Source: Closterium sp. Naga37s-1 (lineage: Eukaryota > Streptophyta > Zygnematophyceae > Desmidiales > Closteriaceae). From it: DNA of 64,000 bases. Below are positions 24,743 to 35,336 of the stretch, one piece after another (position 1 is the first letter of the stretch; each line of letters opens with the position of its first letter). Location of the stretch: assembly GCA_947471745.1 (NCBI GenBank), contig CANJKZ010000820.1:937501-1001500 (forward strand), written 5' to 3'. Under the pieces are notes generated by a model. That model was not told the DNA's origin, ran no database searches, and saw only the letters and a program-made list of their open reading frames with translations. The position numbers and the translations under genes were made by a program.

Positions 24743-25035
24743 GTTAATGTACCCCAACCAACCTTAGTCAATCAACACATTTATTATTCTTGACTCTAGG
24801 TCTGTTTTTTAGATGATCCAACCAGACCCATCTAAACTCAGGTTATCTGCTTTCAGTTTGGCCACGAGCCAATTTGACAATAAGCTGAATAAAACAATTA
24901 ATCAGTTCAAATGCTAGTGTACATGAGGTAGCAACGGTATGTGTGCACAGTACAATATAGTGGCATAACCTGGTTTCCAAACGAAATCCATCCCACTCTA
25001 CAATACATCTGCAAATGCTGACACCGAGTCAGTGC

Positions 25036-26460
25036 TTAGGGGAGTTCCTGCACGGGCATCACTTGTCTGGCGCGGCCATACGCGGTGTAAGCGCAGTCCA
25101 CAGCAAGCACGTCGCTGGCCTCGTACGACCGCGGAGTGCCATCCAGGAACCCTTGCCCCTCCGCGCTGTCGGCGGAGATCGGACGGTGCAGGCTCGCGAT
25201 CAGCTTCTGGAAGTCCGCAGCGCGCTGCGCGTGGTCGTCGCGGTACGTCTGCCCGAGCACGCCGTGAATCGCGTCGGTGTGCTCCAGCTCCGCAATGCCA
25301 ACGTTAATGTGCGCCTCGGCGTCGCTCGGCGTCTGCAGCTTCGGGTGCGCCACGCGCAGGCGGAGGTCGAGCGAAATCAGGCCGTCGATCGTCAGCAGGT
25401 AGTAATCCACATCGAACGGCCCCTCCTTCTCCAGCGCGCGGAACTGGATCGTCAGCCCGCCGTCGCTCGTCACGCTGTCGCCCACCTGCATGCGCGGGAT
25501 CGCCTCACCGTCAATCTCTATGCTCTTCACGAACCCGTCGCCGCGCTCCTGCTGCTTGCCGCCGCGCGCCGCGATGCGAATCTTGTGGTCGACGCCCTTG
25601 GCGGTCCACACAATGCCGAGCTCCTTGATCCACGTGTGCACGGCCTTGCCGTCGACGACCAGCGCCGCGTTGTCGGTGCGCTCGTCGTAGTACCCGCGCA
25701 GCAACATGTTCACGTGCAGGTCGCGGTCCGTCAGCAGGCAGAAGGCCTTATCGGGGCGGCCGTTGAAGTCGAAGTGCGTGCCGTGCGCGCCCACCAGATG
25801 CGGGTCGTTGAGAATCTTGGCGCTCGGGTTGCACTCGCCGCCGATGCGCACCTGAAGCGGCACGGGCTTCGTCTCCGTGCTGTACTGCGCGGTCATCTCT
25901 CCGCACGTGAAGTCGATCTGGTCGTGGATCAGGTAGCACGCGCCCTTGCCCTTCTTGCCGTCGATCGTGATGTCGGGAATGTACTGCCAGTACGTGCACG
26001 CCGGCGTCGCGGCGCACGTGTTGCAGCACGACGCAGGGTTGGCCTTGAGCAGCGTGAGCGGGTTACCCGGCACGTACAGCTCGTACCCGAGCTTGTTCTT
26101 CTGCAGGTACGCCGTCTTCCACTTGGCCGCAATGCCGCCCTTGGAGCAATTCTTGGGCGTGCACGCGCCCGCCAGCTCCTTGTTCAAACCCGGCGGGCAT
26201 TTCTGCGCGTTCCACCCGGCCTTCTTCACATCAGCCATGAAGAACGTGTCCTGCGCCGTGTCAACGTATGTCACTCCCTCCGCGTTGCCCGCCGCCGCCT
26301 GCTTCGCAATGGCCGCGGGGATTTCGGTCATGAGACCGTCGTCCTTCTTGCTGCTCTGGTCGGGCTTCTCGTTCGCCGTCGAGCTTGTAATGGGGCTGCC
26401 GGCGCGCGCCACCACGAGCAGCAGCGCGAGGGTGAGCGCGAAAACCGCAGCTCGAGCCAT
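25036..26460 (-). CDS. Secreted root-cap / LEA-related family protein
   Basis: A single-exon frame of 474 aa. I chose the ATG at 26460 because it gives a clean signal peptide (MARAAVFALTLALLLVVARA); an in-frame ATG 45 bases upstream would bury it. Residues about 100-190 hold several Cys and a PAN/apple-like stretch (CCNTCAATPACTYW). From about residue 220, DPHLVGAHGTHFDFNGRPDK begins the domain seen in plant root-cap proteins, which ends with the diagnostic IHGVLGQTYRDD. The family is extracellular; its biochemical role is not established. Unlike its neighbours it has no introns and no exon-copy repeats. Confidence 0.78.
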   Translation of the reverse strand: MARAAVFALTLALLLVVARAGSPITSSTANEKPDQSSKKDDGLMTEIPAAIAKQAAAGNAEGVTYVDTAQDTFFMADVKKAGWNAQKCPPGLNKELAGACTPKNCSKGGIAAKWKTAYLQKNKLGYELYVPGNPLTLLKANPASCCNTCAATPACTYWQYIPDITIDGKKGKGACYLIHDQIDFTCGEMTAQYSTETKPVPLQVRIGGECNPSAKILNDPHLVGAHGTHFDFNGRPDKAFCLLTDRDLHVNMLLRGYYDERTDNAALVVDGKAVHTWIKELGIVWTAKGVDHKIRIAARGGKQQERGDGFVKSIEIDGEAIPRMQVGDSVTSDGGLTIQFRALEKEGPFDVDYYLLTIDGLISLDLRLRVAHPKLQTPSDAEAHINVGIAELEHTDAIHGVLGQTYRDDHAQRAADFQKLIASLHRPISADSAEGQGFLDGTPRSYEASDVLAVDCAYTAYGRARQVMPVQELP

Positions 26461-27996
26461 TCTAGCGTGTTGTGAGGTTGAAGCGAGATTAGGGACTAAA
26501 CTCAACCAGACTGTGGGGAAATGGTGGAGGTGATGTAAAATCCAGGAACTGCACTTTCGTTACTGATGACAGGCTATGGCAAAGCGGGGAGGTTATATGC
26601 AGTTGACTTGCTTGCAACCCGCGTCTCCTGTCCTGTCTGGTGCGGCTCTTGCCTTTCCATGTCTGGTGGCATTTGTTCGACAGGACAGAGATTCCGAGTC
26701 GCAGGGTGATTTGCAGGAAAGCGACACGAGATAATTTAACCTGGGGGTTTGCGGAGGCGCAGGGATCTTGGCACGTGGGATGCACATATGTCTGGTAGAC
26801 CTCTGGTCTTTTTCATTTACATTTTCAACTGCCCTGATGATGTTTCTACAACTTGCATTTCGATTTTGTGTAACCTCACCTGCTCTGTGCTTCCGTAATA
26901 ACGTCAAAGCTCACTTATTAATCCTGCCCGAATTGTTCCTTCAGAAAATCTGTTCTGTTCCTCATTGCTGTTTGTGCACAGTCCAGGTCCTGAAGCACAT
27001 GTTCATCCAACCTGATTGCCATACTTGTTGTCCGCTCTAGAAACGTAGTTCGTTGTTTTCTTAGATAGTAGGGCCATCTTGACATACACGAAGTGAAATC
27101 CTGCTCTACATACATTTCTATTCGGAATTCCCTTGCTGTAACATCGTAGCATTACTTGTTGACAAGAGTCCTCGTTTCCAGCGATGGGCTCTTATCTCAA
27201 CTCCCGTCTGTGTCACCTGGTGTCTTCCTTTTGACACCTGTCCGAATGGAATGTCTTGTGCTGATCCTGACGTGTCCGCGATCAGACTTCCCCTGACGTG
27301 TTTGGCCTTACCCTTCCGCTTCCGTCAGCATTTGCGACAATTACCCCACGAAGTGGATGAGCCTCCAAGGCTTCCGGGAGTCGAATTCGGTAACCAGCAA
27401 GCCTCGCGAAAATGTATCACCATCGTGAACCATCCACCTTCAATCACGCAGAACGCACTTTCTGTTGGGGTGACGAAATGTTTTTTTCCGAACACGCTGC
27501 CCGCGATTCGCATTTTTCGAGGTCGCCGTTTTGTTCTAGCATCACAAATCCCTCTGTCGGGAGTTGCGGTTGGGAGTGGGGTTCTGATTCTTGGCAGTTG
27601 CAATGGGGACCTGGCTTCGGATGTGGAAGGAAACACGATAATATGAAACGCAACGCAACAAGACAGAACCAATCTCCTGTGTGCTGAGTATGAGTTCTGG
27701 AATTCGAAATAGGCTTCACCGAAACGTTTCCTGCTTCAGCAAGGTCGTTCCATGAAACTTTAACGTATGACGGGCAAACCGGATTCTCCCATCTTGTCCA
27801 ACTGTTGCATTCCTTTTACGCCATTGGTCTCCCTTCCTGATCAGACTGCTCCATATTCCTCAGCTCTTCCTTCAGAAGCTGTAATTGCTCTTGCTTGCCT
27901 GATTGAGGAACTTCTGTTACCTGGATTCCTGATCCAAATTCCTCTGGTCACGTGTCTGCTAAGCATCACTAAGCTTTTGAAATATACCACGCAGAC
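26461..27996. other. Divergent intergenic region, no gene seen
   Basis: This spacer separates the start codons of the minus-strand root-cap gene and the plus-strand KAS I gene, so it should hold both promoters and 5' UTRs. Base composition drops towards AT. Short frames on both strands have no recognisable domain and are not called. Confidence 0.6.
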
Positions 27997-30900
27997 ATGG
28001 CCACTTGCCTTGGGTCAGGGCTAAGCACCTCCGTCCAGAGCTGCTCTCTGGCAACAGAGGCCTCAGCCAGCTTGAGGCAATCCGACCTTCTGGGGTGCGC
28101 GCTCCGTCAGAAGGATGTTGTCTCCGTCAAGAGGCAAGGTAGGTTATCGCCGAAGAATTCGGTTTTTGTGGAGCTTAGCGACTTTAGGTTATCATCTAGG
28201 AGCGTGAGATGATCGTAACCGTACAGAGACAGTGGACTCTAGCACGTGTGTACGGTCACATCTTAGTATCGCTCGATTTCAAATAGTCACCATGCCAGAT
28301 TTTATTCCATTTGCCTTGTTCGGTGTCTACTGGTTTCAAATCTGCTTACGAGTTTTTTGTGTATTTCCTGAAATGTATCCACGCGTATTAACAACTGGTG
28401 CATCTACTCCCCCGTTTTTCAGCAAGAAGAGCCACTACCGCCGTTCGCGCTTCTGCGACGGCGCCGAAACGGGAAACCGATCCGAAGAAGCGCGTCGTGA
28501 TCACGGGAATGGGCCTCTGCTCCGTGTTCGGCAACGACGTGAACACCTACTACGACAAGCTGCTCGCCGGCGTTAGCGGGGTTGACTATATCGACCGCTT
28601 CGACGCCACCAAGTTCCCGACCCAGTTCGCCGCGCAAATCCGGAATTTCTCCAACGAGGGCCTGATCGACGGGAAGAACGACCGCCGGCTGGACGATTGC
28701 CTGCGGTACGCGATCGTCGGCGGCAAGAAGGCTCTCATCGACGCTGGCCTCGGAGGAGATGACTTGAACAAGGTATGTTCCTGACAAGGAGTGACGTGGA
28801 CGTGGTAAGTTGTAAAAGTAGGAATGACGTGGGCGTGGTGGATAAGGTAAGTCGTGAAGCAACGAATGACGTGGTCGCGGTATGCATGAGCAAGGTACTG
28901 CACGGTGATGCTGGTTAAATTGTGGGGCCCATGTACTTACGTGAGCTGGCATCGTCTGTCACGTTTCTTTACGACCTGGCAATTTGTGGAGGACCGTTGA
29001 ATAAATCGCGCTAAGAATATGATATAAATTAGAATGGTTCGTCAATTCCACATCAACCCCACGTTGTCTTCGCTGAATCAACTGCAGAGGACGGGCGTAA
29101 TCCTCGGGTCGGGCATTGCGGCGGACGGTGCACTCAGTTCGTGTCCCTATTCCCCGTGTTGTTTCATCCGTTTCATCCCTTGTCCCCTCCCTCCCCGACC
29201 TCCGCAGGTGGACAAGCAGAAGGTGGGGGTGATCATCGGGTCGGGCATGGGCGGGCTGACGGTGTATTCGGACGGCGTGAAGGCGCTACTGGAGAAGGGG
29301 CACAAGCGCATCACGCCCTTCTTCATCCCCTACGCCATCACCAACATGGGCTCCGCGCTGCTCGCCATCGAGCTCGGCCTCATGGGCCCCAACTACTCCA
29401 TTTCCACCGCCTGCGCCACGGCCAACTACTGCTTCTACGCCGCTGCAAACCACATCCGCAGGTGCGAGCAGTGACCGGTAATCGGTAACCAGGGGTACAG
29501 TGCGGTTACGCTTATAACTGGTCTCATGGGCCCCAACTACTCCATTTCCACCGCCTGCGCCACGGCTAACTACTGCTTCGACGCCGCCGCCAACCACATC
29601 CGGAGGTATTTTAATAACCTGTGTCACTGGTATACGGAAACGACCAGCTATTGCAAATCGCATCGCAGTTGCAAGGTGATTGCGTTCGCAGATGCGCTGA
29701 GCTTCGTGGGCCTGTTGATTTTGTTGGTTGCCCTGTTCATCCTCAGGGTTTCAGGGTTTTAGGCGCGAACGCCTCAGAAATCCCCCCAGCTTCGTTGTTC
29801 CCTTTCTCGTTCCCCCCACCTCGTCGCGCCATCCCCCCTCCCTTACCGAAGGGGGCGGACATCATATCGGGGAGGGACACAGAGGCCGCCATCATCCCCA
29901 TCCAGCTGGTCTGGTTATTGGGCCAACTAACAAACCGCCCCTTCCCCCTCTCCAACCATCTCCCCTCCTCCCCTGGCTCTCTTCTCAGGGGCGAGGCGGA
30001 CATCATCGTGGCGGGCGGGACTGAAGCCGCCATCATCCCCATCGGGCTGGGTGGCTTGTCGAGTCAACTAACGAATCCCACTTTTCCCCTCTTCCCCCTG
30101 GCTCACTCCTCACGCCTTTGCTCCACAGGGGCGAGGCGGACATCATTGTGGCGGGCGGGACTGAAGCCGCCATCATCCCCATCGGGCTGGTCTTGACACT
30201 TTGCGAATCCCCCTTATCCTCCCCCCTTCCCTCTCCTCAGGGGCGAGGCGGACATCATCGTGGCGGGCGGAACTGAAGCCGCCATCATCCCCATCGGGCT
30301 CGGCGGCTTCGTGGCGTGCCGCGCGCTCTCCCAGCGCAACGACTCCCCGCAGACGGCGTCGCGGCCGTGGGACAAGCAGCGCGAGGGCTTCGTCATGGGC
30401 GAGGGCTCCGGCGTGCTGGTGGGTGTGGTGTGATGGGTGCTGGTGCATGCTAGGTCATGGGACAAGCAGCGCGAGGGCTTCGTCATGGGCGAGGGCTCCG
30501 GTGTGCTGGTGGGTGTGGTGTGATTGGTGCTGGTGCATGCTAGGTCATGGGACAAGCAGCGCGAGGGCTTCGTCATGGGCGAGGGCTCCGGTGTGCTGGT
30601 GGGTGTGGTGTGATGGGTGCTGGTGCATGCTAGGTCATGGGACAAGCAGCGCGAGGGCTTCGTCATGGGCGAGGGCTCCGGTGTGCTGGTGGGTGTGGTG
30701 TGATGGGTGCTGGTGCATGCTAGGTCATGGGACAAGCAGCGCGAGGGCTTCGTCATGGGCGAGGGCTCCGGCGTGCTGGTGGGTGTGGTGTGATGGGTGC
30801 TGGTGCATGCTAGGTCATGGGACAAGCAGCGCGAGGGCTTCGTCATGGGCGAGGGCTCCGGCGTGCTGGTAAGTTGTGGCGGACTGGTGCGTTGTTTTGG

Positions 30901-31181
30901 CGTGACTTATGGTTTGTTACAGTCCAGTTGGCGCCATGGTAGGCTTTCTGGTGGGTTGGGCGTCGCAGCCGTGGGACAAGCAGCGCGAGGGCTTCGTCAT
31001 AGGCTGTTCGGTGGGTTGTTCTAGGTTGTCCAGTGTGGGTTCTCTCCTGCTCCCACCCCCCGTTTCCCCCAATCCCAACCACCTTTCGTTCCAACCACAA
31101 CGCACCTGTTATCCCGAGCCCCTATTCCCATCGTTTTTCCCCCGTCTCCCCGTTTCCCCCGACCTTAATCCCCGCCTGTAG

Positions 31182-31227
<46 letters not shown>

Positions 31228-34026
31228 TAGGAGAACGAGCAGCAGGAGAAGGAGGACGCGATTGGGTGCACAAATTTGGAATACCTCCCGCTGGGGGGAA
31301 GAGGGGGGAGAGGGGGAACAGCACATGGGTCGCAGGGCATGTGCCATTCCCGCCTTTCTTCCCCAACACCCCCCTGCTCCATCTCCATGTGCTATTCCCC
31401 CTCCAAACCTCCTTTCTCCCCCTCTCACCAGGTGATGGAGAGCCTAGAGCGCCCAGAAGCGCGCGGCGCACATCTATGCGGAGTATCTGGGAGGCGCAGT
31501 GAACCATGTTGTGTGCACCAACACCAACCCCATTGCCCCCCTTCCCCCTTCCCCCCTTCCCTCCCTCTTCCTTACCAGGTGATGGAGAGCGCCCAGAAGC
31601 GTGGCGCACACATCTACGCGGAGTACCTGGGAGGGGGCAGTGAGTCATTGACACTTATTCCGTGCACCCTCTTCATGCCCTTCTCCCCCTTCCTCCCACT
31701 TACCAGGTGATGGAGAGCCTTGAGAGCGCCCAGAAGCGCGGGGCACACATCTACGCGGAGTACCTGGGAGGTGCAGTGACATGCGATGCACACCACATGA
31801 CCGACCCGCGTGAGGATGGCCTTGGCGTGTCCACCTGCATTCTCAACGCGCTGGCTGACGGCGGTGTTTCCCCGGAGGAGGTAGGTTCTTCCCTTCCCCT
31901 CACTTACCTGAGAAGGCAGGTTCCCGTCTCCTCCATGCACACCACATGACCGACCCCCGTGAGGACGGCCTTGGCGTGTCCACCTGCATTCTCAACGCAC
32001 TGGCTGACGGAGGGGTCTCCCCAGAGGAGGTACGGCGGCCTGTCTTCCCCCTCTTCTCTCCCCCCCTCCTCGTTCTCCCCTTGACGGGCTGGGTGTGTCC
32101 ACCTGATCCTCAGCGCTCCTGCTGATGGAGAGGTCTCCCCAGATGAGGTAGGTCCCTTTTGTCCTGCCTTCCCCCACACCTGTCTCCCAGTGCTTACCTC
32201 CCCTTTGTGGCCTTGTTGCGTTGAAGGGTCCCCAAATCATGCGCGTGAATTCGTCCCCCATCCCCCATCTCCTCCATGCCCTTTCTTCCCTACCCCCTTG
32301 TGCCTGCAGGTGAACTACATCAACTGCCTTGCCACGTCCACCATCGTGTTCACCCGGTCCGCCACGACCCGGGTGGACGCAATCAAGCAGGTGTTGAAGG
32401 ACACCAGCGATGAACCAGCTCCCCTGCCTCCCCCCTCTCCCATTTCCTTCCCCTTCATCTCCCATCGTCTTCCTTCCCGTTGTGCCTTGCCGCCAGGTGA
32501 ACTACATCAACTGCCATGCTACCTCCACCATTGTGGGTGACGTGGCAGAGGTGAATGCTATCAAGAAGGTGTTCAAGGATACCAGCGAGATCAAGCTCAA
32601 TGGCACCAAGGTGAGTAGTGGAACACTTCATAGCGAGTATAGACATAGATGGTGCACACTCCGATAAAAAAGGTGTTAAGGATACCAGCGAGATCAAGCT
32701 CAATGGCACCAAGGTCAGTGGGAGTCCGCTTACTGAAGCACCTTATAAGCGAGTATACTTGGAAGTTGTACACTAAAACAAGTTGCATGAATGTCGATAA
32801 GGTTCTCGAGTTGAGCACATGAGTGGACTTGTTTTTCTACCCTTCTCACGCCATCTCCCCTGTACACGTGGCAGTCCATGATTGGTCATTGTCTGGGCGC
32901 TGCTGGAGGGCTGGAGGCGATCGCGGTGATCAAGGCGATTGAGACCGGCTGGCTGCACCCGACCATCAACCAATTCGTGAGTCCTTTCGCGCTGCCAGTG
33001 CTGCGTGCCCTGATCTGTTTGAGAGGTACTATGCACCCCATCCAACGTCACTGTGTTGGAAGACTCGATAGGCGATTGCAGTGATCAAGGCGATTGAGAC
33101 GGGATGGCTGCACCCGACCATCAACCAATTCGTGAGGTTTTATTTGAGTTGATTCTGTGAGTGCCCGATTTGTCTTGCATGAAGACTTGTCCTACACAAC
33201 TTTTCACTTTTTCTTGTGTTATAAATGTGCATTTGTATATGTTTATATTTTTACATGTTTTTATTCTTGCTTTTTTTGGTAACAGGACCTGGAGGAGTCA
33301 GTCACCTTTGACACGGTGGCGAATGAGAAGAAGCAGCATAAAGTGAACGTTGGTGAGTTGAAAGGCACCTCGTTCTGCACGACGGTGCATGCATGCATGC
33401 ATGTCTACTGTCGTGGTGGAACGCCTGGTCACTTTCTCAGAACCTTGAGGTGGCTTATGAGTCGACTCAAAAGGCACCTCGTTCTGCACGACGGTGCATG
33501 CATGCATCCATGCACGTCTGTTGTCGTAGTGGCTTTTGAGGCGACTTTTGAGGCGCCTCAAAAGAACCTTGAGGTGGCTTATGAGTCGACTCAAAAGGCA
33601 CCTCGTTCTGCACCATGGTGCATGCATGCATCCGTGCACGTCTGGTGTGGTGGAGTTCCAGTTCACACCCTCTGAACCTTGTTAGGATCTACAACCTGTA
33701 TTGGATGTACTTTTGTCATTCAACACCACCTCCCTTACCCCACTCCCCCCCTCGCCCTCCTCTCCCCCTTCCCCCTCTCCCCCCCTCTCGCCCTCCTCTC
33801 CCCCCCTCTCGCCCTCCTCTCCCCCCCTCTCGCCCTCCTCTCCCCCCCTCTCGCCCTCCTCTCCCCCCCTCTCGCCCTCCTCTCCCCCCCTCTCGCCCTC
33901 CTCTCCCCTTCCCCTCCCTTCCCACTCGCTGTCCTTCCATTGACCGTGTACGCTTCAGGCATTTCCAACTCGTTTGGCTTTGGAGGTCACAACTCGGTGG
34001 TCGTGTTTGCCCCCTTTGAGGCCTAA
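27997..34026 (+). CDS. KAS1: 3-oxoacyl-ACP synthase I (KAS I), plastid
   Basis: Condenses acyl-ACP with malonyl-ACP in plastid fatty-acid elongation. Nine coding exons join with consistent phases: 27997-28138, 28423-28772, 29208-29461, 30241-30418, 31707-31880, 32497-32610, 32875-32976, 33286-33352, 33959-34026 (482 aa). The first about 55 residues are a Ser-rich transit peptide, cut by intron 1. The mature protein starts [10 protein letters not shown]. Catalytic residues by my count are Cys233 (STACATAN), His373 (INCHATST), Lys404 and His409 ([10 protein letters not shown]); the C-terminus has the conserved [10 protein letters not shown]. All introns are GT-AG. Introns 3-7 carry copies of the adjoining exon edges; I took as real the copy with both edges intact. 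Confidence 0.95.
29524..29607 (+). repeat. Copy of KAS I exon 3 end with donor
   Basis: Repeats the last about 84 bases of exon 3 ([10 protein letters not shown] to NHIRR) with Tyr changed to Asp, followed by a GT donor. No good acceptor precedes it, so it is a decayed duplicate. Confidence 0.85.
29850..30190 (+). repeat. Three copies of KAS I exon 4 start with acceptor
   Basis: Copies near 29850-29917 (degenerate), 29989-30050 and 30129-30190 repeat the exon start GGGCGAGGCGGACATCAT; the last two keep a CAG acceptor. Only the copy at 30241 continues through to a complete exon. Confidence 0.9.
30361..30868 (+). repeat. 90-bp tandem array of KAS I exon 4 end
   Basis: Six copies of the exon 4 3' edge ([17 protein letters not shown]). 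Those at 30451, 30541, 30631, 30721 and 30811 are spaced at exactly 90 bp; each copy ends in CTG followed by GT. The first five are followed by GTGGGT, the last by the stronger GTAAGT. A decayed seventh copy lies at about 30966-31002. Confidence 0.93.
31180..31250. repeat. (GGAGCA)n microsatellite
   Basis: Simple hexamer repeat inside KAS I intron 4. Confidence 0.9.
31432..31640 (+). repeat. Two copies of KAS I exon 5 start with acceptor
   Basis: 31432-31498 and 31579-31640 repeat the exon start (VMES...AEYLGG), each after a pyrimidine tract and CAG. The first has a 3-base difference in the repeated Glu-Arg region. The complete exon begins at 31707. Confidence 0.9.
31935..32148 (+). repeat. 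Copies of KAS I exon 5 end with donor
   Basis: 31935-32029 repeats [10 protein letters not shown] to SPEE followed by GTACGG. A more decayed copy at about 32085-32148 is followed by GTAGGT. Confidence 0.88.
32310..32412 (+). repeat. Copy of KAS I exon 6 start with acceptor
   Basis: Repeats VNYIN and the following codons after a TGCAG acceptor, but with the catalytic His codon region altered (CLAT for CHAT). The complete exon is at 32497. Confidence 0.85.
32666..32716 (+). repeat. Copy of KAS I exon 6 end with donor
   Basis: Repeats the last about 48 bases ([12 protein letters not shown]) followed by GTCAGT. Confidence 0.85.
33068..33133 (+). repeat. Copy of KAS I exon 7 end with donor
   Basis: Repeats [18 protein letters not shown] followed by GTGAGG. 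Confidence 0.88.
33376..33660. repeat. Tandem repeat with palindromes in KAS I intron 8
   Basis: Three copies of a unit with GGCACCTCGTTCTGCACGAC and GCATGCATGCAT. They are linked by palindromic cores GAGTCGACTC (33459-33468 and about 33584) and a perfect 20-bp palindrome at 33545-33564. Confidence 0.8.
33755..33910. repeat. 19-bp CT-rich minisatellite
   Basis: Units of CCCCCCTCTCGCCCTCCTCT repeat about seven times inside the last KAS I intron, forming a long pyrimidine run upstream of the final acceptor at 33958. Confidence 0.9.
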
Positions 34027-34448
34027 CAACGCCCTGCCTTGCCCAGTAGCATTTATTGAAAGTTGCTGATAGTTGATGTGTTATTTAGACTGTCATTTAG
34101 ACGTATGTTTTTTCTTGTGCATTTTGATGGGAGCACAAAGCACATGTTTCCAATTCAAGTCACCATTCAGATAGGATTGAAAGTTTCTCTAACAGGCTTG
34201 TGATTAAAACATGGACATGAATGGACAACTACAGTTAAGATATGGTACAATCGAAATACTAATCCTGGTAAATTGTAGCAGGTTGAATGGAAGACAAAAC
34301 CACTATGCCATGGCATGGCAGTCAACAGAAATGGCTTCACAAACTCAGCATTGACGGCTGGGGTGGCAGTAGCAGGCATCATGGGATTGATTGATCGTAT
34401 GCATGATCAGGTAGGTGGGTATAGCAGGTGCTGGTGTTCTGTTGAGGG
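34027..34448. other. KAS I 3' UTR and spacer, no gene seen
   Basis: AT-richer DNA between the KAS I stop codon and the duplicated last exon of the convergent NDUFB8 gene. It should contain both 3' UTRs. No conserved coding sequence is seen. Confidence 0.6.
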
Positions 34449-34514
34449 TTAGGCGGGCAGCTTGTCCTTGGTGCATTCAGGAAGCCCATCGTCATACGGG
34501 AACTCACGAGGAGC
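34449..34514 (-). CDS. Duplicate terminal exon of the NDUFB8 gene
   Basis: 66 bases, the same length as the exon at 34617-34682. It has its own CTACAG acceptor and its own stop (TAA instead of TGA). It encodes APREFPYDDGLPECTKDKLP against AAREFPYDD... in the other copy; APR is closer to the TPR I recall in plant ASHI. Either could be the last exon, or both may be used alternatively. Confidence 0.65.
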   Translation of the reverse strand, partial: APREFPYDDGLPECTKDKLPA

Positions 34515-34616
34515 CTGTAGGGCGGGTGGGTGGGTTGCGAGGGGTTGCGAGGGGTTGCGGGGGGTTGCAAGGGGTTGTGAGAGGTAGACATGCAATGCAA
34601 GGGACACAGAGGTTGC

Positions 34617-35336
34617 TCAAGCCGGCAGCTTGTCCTTGGTGCATTCAGGAAGCCCATCGTCATACGGGAACTCACGGGCAGCCTGTAGGCGGGTGGGGAA
34701 GTGTGAGGGAGTATCTCATATATGTCTTATCCAAGGGAACTTACAGGGAGCCAGGAGAGGCGGTGGAAATGGCAGGAATCTATAACAACGGGAGGACGCG
34801 AACAGAAATAAGAAGTGCGAGTGCGATGTAGGCACAAAAAATGGAGTGTGAAGCTCAGGAGCACGTACCCAGGGGATTCGAGAGGGCTTGTCGTTGACCA
34901 CTGCAGCAAGACCCACCAGGGCAAACACTGACAGGCCTGCTGCTAGCCACTGCAGTGCTGTTGTCTGTGGTGGTTGGTTAGGAGAAAGGGGAGAGGAGAA
35001 AGCAGAGGAGAGGGAATAGGAAAGGAAAGAGGAGAGGGGAGGGAGAGAGGAGGGGGAGGGGAGAGGAGAGGGGAGAGGAGAGGCCGGACGGAGGAGATTG
35101 AGGATTGATTGGAAACAGGACGATAGCTGGCAGGTAATATCCGATGCACAGACGGCAGGGGCGATTCACAGACGGCAGGGGCGACTCACAGACGGCAGGG
35201 GAGACTCACAGACGGCAGGGGAGACTCACAGACGGCAGGGGAGACTCACAGACGGCAGGTTCGGCAGGATGGTGTCTGTAGCCGTCTCAGGGTTGGGCGT
35301 GCCATCATACCAAGTCAGCTCATCGCTCTCTGGTAG
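34617..35336 (-). CDS. NDUFB8: Complex I subunit NDUFB8/ASHI, C-terminal part
   Basis: Mitochondrial inner-membrane accessory subunit of NADH:ubiquinone oxidoreductase. Three phase-0 exons can be joined: 35250-35336 (LPESDELTWYDGTPNPE...), 34869-34949 (WLAAGLSVFALVGLAAVVND..., one membrane helix) and 34617-34682 (AAREFPYDDGLPECTKDKLP, stop). Order and spacing match plant ASHI (DEL-W--GT--PE, NDK-S-IP, R-YPYD). The exon(s) for the N-terminal presequence, expected right of 35336, were not found. A second complete terminal exon of equal length lies at 34449-34514. Identification rests on remembered family sequence. Confidence 0.72.
35150..35265. repeat. 20-bp tandem repeat of an exon-donor junction
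   Basis: Units of GACGGCAGGGGAGACTCACA repeat about six times next to the NDUFB8 exon end at 35250. On the minus strand each unit reads CTGCCGTCT followed by GTGAGT, copying the last codons and the donor. Confidence 0.9.

Larger units (their letters stand above)
22609..24795 (+). mobile_element. Old copia-type LTR split by two insertions
   Basis: LTR pieces at 22609-22639, 24283-24310 and 24743 to about 24795 together give a little over 100 bp that parallels the reverse complement of the LTR at 21628-21741 (TGTCAAAT start, GTACCCCAACCAAC, TCAAT-AACACA). The first gap is the small LTR element at 22640-24282, the second the inverted-repeat element at 24311-24742. The right end is approximate. 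Confidence 0.65.

Noticed and set aside
25015-26475. 486-codon plus-strand frame opposite the root-cap gene
   Set aside because: GC-rich antisense shadow with no domain; the minus strand encodes a signal peptide and conserved family motifs.
33716-33968. Gly/Arg/Glu-rich minus-strand frames
   Set aside because: Translation of the 19-bp CT-rich minisatellite in the last KAS I intron.
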